NCBI RefSeq assembly: GCF_032362555.1
Contig: NC_083536.1
Span: 12,333,052-12,397,051, forward strand
Reading direction: 5' to 3'
DNA from: Amyelois transitella
Taxonomy: Eukaryota > Arthropoda > Insecta > Lepidoptera > Pyralidae
Length of the DNA: 64,000 bases
The notes beneath the pieces were generated by a model that did not search any database, was not told where the DNA came from, and saw nothing but the letters and a program-made list of their open reading frames with translations. How positions within the stretch are numbered: the first letter of the stretch is position 1; each line of letters opens with the position of its first letter. A program made the translations under genes and the position numbers. Shown piece by piece: positions 49,025 through 57,200 of this stretch.

Positions 49025-49049
49025 TTAGGTTAGGTTAGGTTAGGTTAGG
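49025..49049 (+). repeat. Telomeric (TTAGG)5 block
   Basis: Five units plus TT lie between the poly(A) of SART-B copy 1 and a SART-A fragment. Confidence 0.97.
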
Positions 49050-49051
49050 TT

Positions 49052-51057
49052 GGGGTGCCCCCCTGACGCGGACCTTGGATCCGCAGTTCCTCGGTGAGGT
49101 GGTGGCCGCTCTGTTCCCGCAGGGAGCGGCCTTTCAGCCCCCCAGTATGGCACCGCCACTGGCGGAAAGAAGCGAGGGCGTGGAGGCGATCCCGGAGGTG
49201 ACCCGGGATGAGTTTGCTGCAGCCGTTACACGGCTGCGTGCGAAGAACGTCGCCCCGGGTCCTGATGGAGTTCCGGGTCGTGCCCTCGTCCTCGCTCTGG
49301 ACGTTCTGGGGGAACGGCTGAGGGGGCTGTTCACAGCCTGTTTCGAGCAGGGAAGGTTTCCCGCGGCGTGGAAAGTGGGCCGACTAGTCCTACTGCAGAA
49401 GGAGGGACGTCCGGCGGATTCTCCGACCGGGTTCCGTCCCCTCGTCGTGCTCGATGAGGCCGGCAAATTGCTGGAAAGGGTCGTTGCTGACCGCCTCGTC
49501 GAGCACCTGGAGAGAGTCGGGCCGGACCTGGCGGATCGCCAATACGGGTTCCGCCGGAGGCGGTCGACGATTCACGCCGTGCTGAGGGTGAAGTCCTTGG
49601 CGCAGGATGCGGTTGCCCAGGGTGAGGTGGTCGCCGCCTTTAACTCCCTCCCCTGGTCTTGCATTGTGGAGGCACTCCGATACCATGGGGTGCCGACCTA
49701 CCTGCGTCGGGTCATCCAGGACTACCTCTCAGAGAGATGGATAATCTTCCCTGACCGAAACGGTTGGACGAAGAGTTCAATGACGCGCGGTGTTCCACAG
49801 GGTTCTGTCTTAGGACCGCTCCTGTGGAACATCGGTTACGATTGGGTGCTGCGGACGGTCACTCTGCCCTGGGTGGAGGTCGTCTGCTACGCGGACGACA
49901 CACTCGTGACCGCCCGCGGCGCCACATATAGGGAGGCGTCATTGCTCGCCACTGCGGGAGTCGCTGAAGTGGTGCGCCGGATCCGTCGACTGGGTCTGGA
50001 GGTGGCTCTCCACAAATCCGAGGCGCTGTGCTTCCATGGCCCTCGGAGGAAGCCGCCTGCAGACGCCAGTCTGACGGTTGGAGGTGTTTCAATTGCCATC
50101 AAGCAATCGATGCGCTACCTGGGCATCGTTCTTGATGGCAGATGGAACTTCGGCGCCCACTTCGCGGAATTAGCGCCGCGCGTGACGACGGCGGCCGGAG
50201 CGCTGACTCGGCTCATGCCGAATCTGGGAGGTCCAGAAGCGTCCTGCAGGCGCTTGTACATGGGGGTCGTGCGATCAATAGCCCTTTACGGGGCCCCCGT
50301 ATGGGCGGATGCGCTCTCTCGCCAAAACCTCGCCTCCCTGCGGAGGCCACAGAGGCTGATGGCGACGAGAGCCGCAAGGGGATATCGCACGATCTCCTTT
50401 GAGGCAGCGTCTGTGCTGGCCGGTTCCATTCCCTGGGACCTAGAGGCGAAAACCCTCGCGTCGCTGTTCTTCTGGCGCGAGGAGGCCGTGGCCCAGGGTC
50501 ACCGGTTGGCACCGAGGGAGATCGCAGGACGCCGCAATGAGCTGTGTCAGCGCTCCATTGAAGAGTGGTCCCAAAGGCTGGAGCAGCCGACTGCTGGGCG
50601 TAGAACCGTCGAGGCGGTCCGTCCGGTGTTGGGACAGTGGTTGGCGAGGCAGCACGGTAGCCTGACTTACCGTCTGACCCAGATGCTCTCCGGACATGGT
50701 TGTTTCGGAGGGTATCTGTGTCTGATCGGTCGGGAGCCGTCTGCTATCTGCCACCACTGTGACGGATGTGCTGACGAGGACGCCCAGCACACCTTGGAGG
50801 TTTGCCCAGCCTGGGACCAAGACCGCGCGGAGCTTCGCGCGGTCGTGGGGGACGACCTTTCCCTGCCGGCTGTCGTGAGACAGATGGTCGACAGCGAGAG
50901 GTCGTGGACAGCAGTGCAGACCTTTGCGGAGAGCGTCATGCTCCGCAAAGAGGCGGCGGAAAGGGTGAGAGAGGACACGTCCGACCTCCCCATACGCCGC
51001 CGGCGCACTGGGCGCAGGAGGCGGGCATACGCCCTGCACCTGCTGCCCCCACAATAA
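49052..51057 (+). pseudogene. SART-A ORF2, RT domain and C-terminus, motif A Asp deleted
   Basis: It is open for about 665 codons. RT landmarks are APGPDGVPGRALVLALDVLG, GFRPLVVLDEAGKLLERVV, RQYGFRRRRSTIHAV, MTRGVPQGSVLGPLLWN and CYADDTLVTARG (YADD near 49886). The zinc knuckle CHHCDGCADEDAQHTLEVC follows. At motif A the reading is GEVVAAFNSLPW, whereas SART-B has AVAVSLDIANAFGSIPF. About seven codons including the catalytic Asp are gone in frame, so the polymerase should be dead although the frame is open. The endonuclease is missing. Confidence 0.88.
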
Positions 51058-51294
51058 GGGCCGGTCGGGCGGCGGAAACGGGATTCCGCTGCCTGGCGAA
51101 ACGGCCCTGGGTCGAAGGCGCGCTTGTGCCAGGCGCGCCCTCCCCTAGCGGGTAGAATTGAAGGCCGATGGGTCACCCCGCTGGCCGCTCCGTGGAGAGC
51201 GGCCGAGCCGAGGCCGCCGTGGAAGCGGCCGCCGCGTCAGGAATATGAGCGAGGGCAGCTCACACTCCTGGCAACAAGCGGTAGGCGATGGCAC

Positions 51295-51376
51295 CGTGTG
51301 GTTTTAGTGGGTTCAAGCCCCACATAACCCGTCCGACTTCCCGTAGCCGGCCGGGTAGACGAAGGTCTTTCCACAC

Positions 51377-51377
<1 letters not shown>
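51295..51377 (+). other. SART-A 3' UTR structured end (copy 3)
   Basis: An outer 7-bp stem, CGTGTGG (51295-51301) with CCACACG (51371-51377), encloses GTGGG-TTCAAGC-CCCAC (51307-51323) and CCCG...CGGG. GGTTCAAGCCC inside the hairpin fits the Pol III B-box consensus. It is immediately followed by TT and poly(A). Confidence 0.75.
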
Positions 51378-51427
<50 letters not shown>

Positions 51428-51437
51428 TTAGGTTAGG
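51428..51437 (+). repeat. Telomeric (TTAGG)2 block
   Basis: Two units plus TT lie between the poly(A) of SART-A copy 3 and the full 5' end of SART-A copy 4. Confidence 0.95.
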
Positions 51438-51439
51438 TT

Positions 51440-54165
51440 GGGGTGCTAAGTGCGGGAAACCTCCTCGAGTGCCCTGTCTCTTGAAGGTCTTGCTTCTGTT
51501 GCTTGATTCCAATGAATCCGGTGACAGCGGTGGGCTGACGAGGGACACGGGACGGTGCACCCCGGGTGACAGCAAATAACTCCCCGATTGACGGGGTCTT
51601 GTTTGTTGTTGGCCAATGTCCCGCAAAAGCGGGGTCCCTGTGGGGCCTTCGCGTGTGTTTTGGTGGGCGAGGTCTATTTTTTAGACCCTCGCGTGTCGGG
51701 CGCCGCTCCCTCTTGTCTGCTTTCAGACGAGAGTGGATGTGGCGCAACTCTTCGCGCGGCGTTCCGGTTTCGGCCGGCGTCGGGCAACTCGTTACCCCAA
51801 CTGATGGGGCCGAGGGTGCTGTGCTGTCATGGCCAGCGCCGCGGAAGAAAACCTCAATAAAAAATAACCCCAATCCCACGGTCGGGCGTGCCTAGGGGAT
51901 GAATGGCGGGGGGGGAACCCCGTCTCGAGCGCCCAACATCACTTTCAGGGACCAAACCCTAGTAAAAAAGGACAAAAATGAAAATGTCGCTTCTCAAGAC
52001 TACATTACCCCAGGAGGGTACCGGCCGCACCGCGGTCGGAGAATCCCTCCCCGCGTCCTCGGGCGCGGGCTGCCCCACCGTATCTGGGGGGGGCAAGAAC
52101 CGACATAGGGACGTAAGTCCCTCAATTCTGACGTCGCAGCCAGAGGCTGGCTCACTTTCCGAGGCGGAATGGGTGAGCGTAGAGAGTTTGTTGGAGGAGC
52201 AACCCCGGCAGCGGGCTCCAAAAAGGGGCCGTGAGGGGGAGGATTGTGCCAGTACTGAGGTACCGGCACCGAAGGCGCCCAAGGCGCCAACTATGAAGGC
52301 CGTGAAAGCGGCCAAAAAAGGTGGTCGGCCGAAGTCGACTTTGTCCGCTGACGCTCGTCGGGAGTTAGTGGCGGCAAAGCGCGACGAGGCCGAAAAGTCG
52401 GTGGCCGAGATGGCGAAAAAGGCGGAGACGCTGCAGGCGACATCGCCCGCAGACAAGGGTGCCCTTGAGGACCAGGCCGCAACGAGCATTAAAATAATCC
52501 GTGAAATTGCGGCCCATTCAGGCAACCTCAAGGGTACCTTTCAGAAGGGCCTTAAGGACGCTGCAGCGTCCCTGGAGAAAGTAATGTCGGCTCTGAGCTC
52601 CGGGTCGACAGGTGAGGAGACTGAACGCCTGCGCAAAATTTGCGAGCGCATGGAAAGCAAGATCTCCTCCCTTGAGAGGGAAATGGCGGAGCTCAGGGCC
52701 GCTGTAGCAAGGGAACGTCCTGAACGAGTGGCCTTAGGGTCAACTTCGTCGACGGAATTCCGGCAGGAGGAGACTGAGGTGCTGCAGCGCCTCATTCTCA
52801 CCACAATGGGTCCTGTGCTAGACGCCCGTTTCGAGGGCCTCCAGGACCGTCTCCTGCCGGAGAAACGCATACGGCCCGCACTGGCGGCCGATAAACGCCG
52901 TACGCCGGCAAACCAGACGTCGGATGAGAGGTTGGCTGCCTCGGTGGCCGACATGCTCTCAGAGCCAGACACCGATGTGGAGGAGGTGCCGGTGCCGGCT
53001 CCGGCAAGCCGTACGGCCGTGTGGCGGAAGGCGCCCCCCCAGCCGACCCCTGAACCCAAGCCCCAAAAGGGCAAAGGCAAACGGGGTAGGAAGGGAAAGG
53101 GCAAAAAAGGGAACCCTGCCCCTACGGCGCCTGAACCTGAGCCGGTACCGTTGGCATCGGTGGCGCCTCCACTGCTGTCATCACCGAGGTCGGCCAACTC
53201 GCCATCCTACGCAGCCGTAACGGCTGCGCCGGCGTCACGGCCACCCGCTCCGCCACCGGCTCATGGGCCATCAGATATGCCCTGGAAGAAGGTGCCGGAG
53301 AAGGGCTCCAGGAGGAAGGCTGCCGCTGCCGCTGCCCCACCCCGGGGTAACCAGGCTGCGGCCAAAAAAGAGAAGGGTCCACAACCGCTCAAACTCCGCC
53401 CACCGCGGTCGGCTGCGGTTGTGATCAGGCTGCGGCCGGACGCGGAAAAGCGTGGCCATGGATAAAGTGGACCTCGGCGCCCTGGGTATACCCGGGGTTA
53501 AATTCAAAAAGGCGGCAACAGGTGCCCGCATCTTAGAGATAGCGGGCACTGAAAAGGACGACAAGGCCAACCTCCTGGCGTCCAAATTGAAGGAGGTCCT
53601 GGATCCTCAGGTAGCAGAGGTATCCAGGCCTCTAAAATGTGTGGATGTGCGCGTGCTGGAGCTGTGCGACTCCGCTACTCCAGCCTTGGTGTGTAGTGCA
53701 ATCGCTCGTGCGGGTCAATGCCCCGAATCGGAAATCCGAGTCGGGGACATTCGAGAGGACCGCGCGGGCGTCCGCACGGCCTGGGTAAGGTGTCCCATCG
53801 CGGCGGCCAAACGGCTGACCGCCAACGGCACCAGACTCCTAGTCGGATGGGTTTCGGCGCAGGTAAAACTGCTGCCGGCTAGGCCCATGCAGTGCTTCCG
53901 CTGCCTAGAGACGGGTCATGTCTCGCAGCGGTGCACTGCCGAGTCCGACAGGAGCCTGCTGTGCTACAGGTGTGGCGAGCCGGGTCACAAGGCCGCGGCG
54001 TGCAACGCCGCCCCCAAGTGCATCTTGTGCGCGGGGGCAGGCAAGCCGACGGGGCATCGCGTGGGGAGCAAGGCGTGCTCCACCGTGTGGTTTTAGTGGG
54101 TTCAAGCCCCACATAACCCGTCCGACTTCCCGTAGCCGGCCGGGTAGACGAAGGTCTTTCCACAC

Positions 54166-54196
<31 letters not shown>
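51440..54196 (+). mobile_element. SART-A copy 4: gag-only derivative with complete 5' and 3' ends
   Basis: It starts with the same GGGGTGCTAAG 5' end as copy 1 and ends with the last about 90 bases of the SART-A 3' UTR plus about 29 A. (TTAGG) blocks stand on both sides. Between them only ORF1 is present. The ORF1 end runs directly into the 3' UTR at CACCGTGTGGTTTTAG, so all of ORF2 and most of the 3' UTR are deleted. At about 2.76 kb it has everything needed at the ends for trans-mobilisation. Confidence 0.88.
51978..54096 (+). pseudogene. SART-A ORF1 (Gag-like) with three zinc knuckles, one small deletion
   Basis: It starts MKMSLLKTTLPQEG. The first 490 codons are open: Ala/Lys-rich region, coiled coil (ERLRKICERMESKISSLERE), and a basic stretch KGKGKRGRKGKGKKG. 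Compared with copy 1, about 19 bases are missing near 53453, which brings a TAA at 53463. The downstream frame continues from 53452 with LGALGIPGVKFKKAATGARI, RCPIAAAKRLTANG and the knuckles CFRCLETGHVSQRC, CYRCGEPGHKAAAC and CILCAGAGKPTGHRVGSKAC. It closes with TAG at 54094-54096, read from the 3' UTR. Confidence 0.87.
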
Positions 54197-54198
<2 letters not shown>

Positions 54199-54223
54199 TT
54201 AGGTTAGGTTAGGTTAGGTTAGG
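54199..54223 (+). repeat. Telomeric (TTAGG)5 block
   Basis: Five units plus TT lie between SART-A copy 4 and the 5' end of SART-B copy 2. Confidence 0.97.
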
Positions 54224-54225
54224 TT

Positions 54226-57200
54226 GAGGTTTATCTTTGGTCGGACTTGTGCGATAATTTGCAATTCGGATAAAATAAATTCTCACACAATTTTTGGCAT
54301 ACATATGGTTATTGATTTTCGCTTTTTGGATTGGATTTTGACGTTTTTTAGTTTTTGTTTGCTATTTATTTCTGACAGTGTATTTATTTTTTCGTTTATA
54401 TCTTTTCTTTTCTTTTCTTTTCTTTTGTTTTTCCTTTTTCTTGTGAAGGGCTTCGCTTGTCCTCAGGGACTGCCGTTTACCGCGTAATTTTTGGACTCTC
54501 CGTTCAAAAGTTACGGGGCTAAACGTGCTCTTCACTTTTAAATTTATTTTGCGTATCTGTGTTTTTAATTTAATTTGTAAAATTCATATCTTTTTTCTTT
54601 TCCTTCTTTCTCATCTGCAATCTTGCGTGTCGTTTGGGTCTTCGTGAGCACTATATAGCTTTCCTTTGCACTGTAACCATTGGACCGTTGGTTCCAAAGT
54701 TACAGTGCAAAAACAGGATTGCTATTATTTTTCTCACAGGAGACGCTTGCGCCAAATAAGTTTTGCAGGTGTTCCTTTTGTCATTACTCCCCAACCCCTT
54801 GGGTTGGGTGAGTTTTTGTGCTTGAGGGTGAAAGGGGGTGAGTTTCGCCCCCCTTTGCATTATTTCGTGTGGTTGTGGGAACAACAGTTCCCAAGTTATT
54901 GGGTCTAAAATCCCAACATGTCGGGCCGAAATTCGGCCAGATGCAGCCGAGGGCGGTCGGTAACCCCCCGAGGCGCCAAGGAGGGCTCTAAGTCGGCGTA
55001 CAGCAGCCTGGGAGGGTCACTGTATGCCACGGACTGCTCCGACTCGGAGGGGGAACTACTTCCTGAGGTAACGATGGTGGCGGGCCCTACTTCTCTGAAG
55101 AGAAGGGCCGAAAATGCTGAAGTGGACATGCTCCCCGAAAAGGGTGCTAAAACTTGCATGTCAAAAAGAGGGCGTGCGCCTGCAAAGGCGACCAGTGCGG
55201 GACTGAGCCAGGCAAAGGCTAAACTTTCACTGATGGCGTCGGAATTTGCCGACTTCGAGGATGAGGCTGACAAAGCGGCGGGTTACTTGAGGGATACTCC
55301 CCAAGTTAACATCGGAGAGGCCTCAATAGTGGACGGTCAGCTGGAGGTGGTGCGCAAGGCGGCTCGGACCGTACTTGAGGAGGCCAAGAAGTCCGGTAAC
55401 CTAAAGGGGACGACCTGGGCCAAAATGAAGTCCGCCTGCGCCGAGATCCTCGAAGCGGCGGACAAAATCGCGGACCGAGGCGAGGAGTCCGAGGTCATCC
55501 GCAAAATGGCGGCGGACAACAAAAGAATGCGGGAGGAGCTAGCTCTGCTAAGGCAAGAGACCAAAGCCCTCAGAACCGCATTCTCTGAGAGGAAGGCCCC
55601 CAATACGGAACCCTTGGCCTCGACGGCTGACATTATGGCCCAGGTTGACCGCTCCATGCGGTCGTTCGGAGAGTCCCTCACTAGGGACCTATTCCTCTCT
55701 CTGGGAGGAATGATGAACGACCGCATAAAGGAGCTCGAAAAGAGGGCCATTGTTGCCCCACAGGAGGTGCTGCGCCCACCGCTTGCGGCTGACCGCCGCA
55801 ACAAGGAGGCTGAAAAGGCCAAGAGTGCCGAAAAAGCTGAGGCCCCTAAACCAACTGAAAAAGTGGGGGCAATTGCAGGTTCCACCCTGATGCCCCCGGC
55901 AAGACCTGGCCCGGCGCCAAAAGCGCCCAAAGCCACAGCGGCAAAGGCCCAACAAGCTCCCTCACAGGATGCTTCTGGCGCCCCACCCCAGGAGGAACCC
56001 ACCCCCTCCTTCTCTTGGACGGAGGTGGTTAAAAAGGGGAAAAATAAGGGGAAGGGGAAAAAATCCTCCCCTCCTGAGGTGGAAAGTGCGGCTCCTCGCC
56101 CCACGGCCCCCGCACCGGTCAAGCGGCAGTATGCCCTTCCCAAATCGACGGCTGTGGTGGTGACTCTCAAGTCGGGCGCCACAGTCGACTACAAAACTGT
56201 GATGGGAAGGGTCACCACGATAAAACTGGCGACAGCCACAGACGCCCGCGCGCAAGATCTCTTGCTGCAACATCTGGCGGAGTGGGGCATTAGTGCTGCC
56301 ATTGTGAGTGAGCCGTATTTTGTTCCCCCTCTCCCTACATGGGTGGGGGACACGGAGGGAGAGGTCGGTATGACCATCCCCCGGATGGGAGACCGGCCTC
56401 CTCTGGTAAAACAGAGCGCAGGCCGGGGCTACGTCGCGGCTAGATGGGGTGACATGATTCTTGTCGCCGTGTACTTCGCCCCATCCAGACCGCGACGGGA
56501 ATTCGAGCGTCTCCTTTTAGAGGTGGGGCGGATCGTTGCGGGAGCGGCGCCCACGCCTGTGGTGGTGGCGGGGGACTTTAATGCCAAGTCTCCGGTATGG
56601 GGTTCCCCCGTCACTGACCTGCGCGGCAGGATCCTCTCTGACTGGGTGGTGGCATCGGGGCTGTGCGTCCTAAACCAGGGCACTGCTGACACTTGTGTAC
56701 GGTGGAATGGGGGCTCTATAGTGGACGTTTCGTTCGCTACCCCTTCCGCCGCTGCACGTGTCACAGGTTGGCGTGTCCTGGGGGATGTGGAGACCCTCTC
56801 CGACCATTTATATGTTCGGATGTCGGTCTCCAGACCGGCTTCGGTGCGGCCGCCCAGTCAAGGTCGCAATCTCCCAAGGGACCAGTTCCGCAAGTGGAGC
56901 CTGGCCAGCCTCGACGCTGACTCAGCTGAAGAGGCGGCCATGATAGAACGTTGGCGAACACCATCGCCAGACCGGTCCCTCGACGTGGAGGAGAGGGCCT
57001 GCCGCTTTCGGGCGTCGCTTGTCGCGGTCTGCGACGCCTCTATGAGGAGATCGGGCCCGCCGCCTAACAAAAAACGGGCACACTGGTGGTCGGAGGAGAT
57101 CGCCGTACTCCGACGCACCAGCAATAGTGCCCGCCGGGCATACACCCGGTGTAGGCGGCGACGGACGACCGTGGAGGGTGAGGAGGAGCTCCTGCGCACG

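Larger units (their letters stand above)
49052..51425 (+). mobile_element. SART-A copy 3: RT to 3' end, with poly(A)
   Basis: It is 5'-truncated between endonuclease and RT, with both flanks telomeric. The tail is about 47 A (51379-51425). Its last about 980 bases are identical by eye to copy 2 (41065-42040). The 3' UTR is 51058-51378. Confidence 0.9.

Noticed and set aside
49043-49062. SART-A copy 3 begins GGTTGGGGTGC like the true 5' end at 10585 and 51438, suggesting an internal deletion instead of 5' truncation.
   Set aside because: The following codons (GVPPLTRTLDPQFL) align with the ORF2 region of SART-B, so the GGTGC part fits ordinary ORF2 sequence. The shared bases are best read as chance or junction microhomology.
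51295-51377. A tRNA or tRNA-like gene at the SART-A 3' end.
   Set aside because: There is a 7-bp closing stem and a T-arm-like hairpin, but the hairpin order is wrong for a tRNA, and no D arm, anticodon arm or A box is seen.
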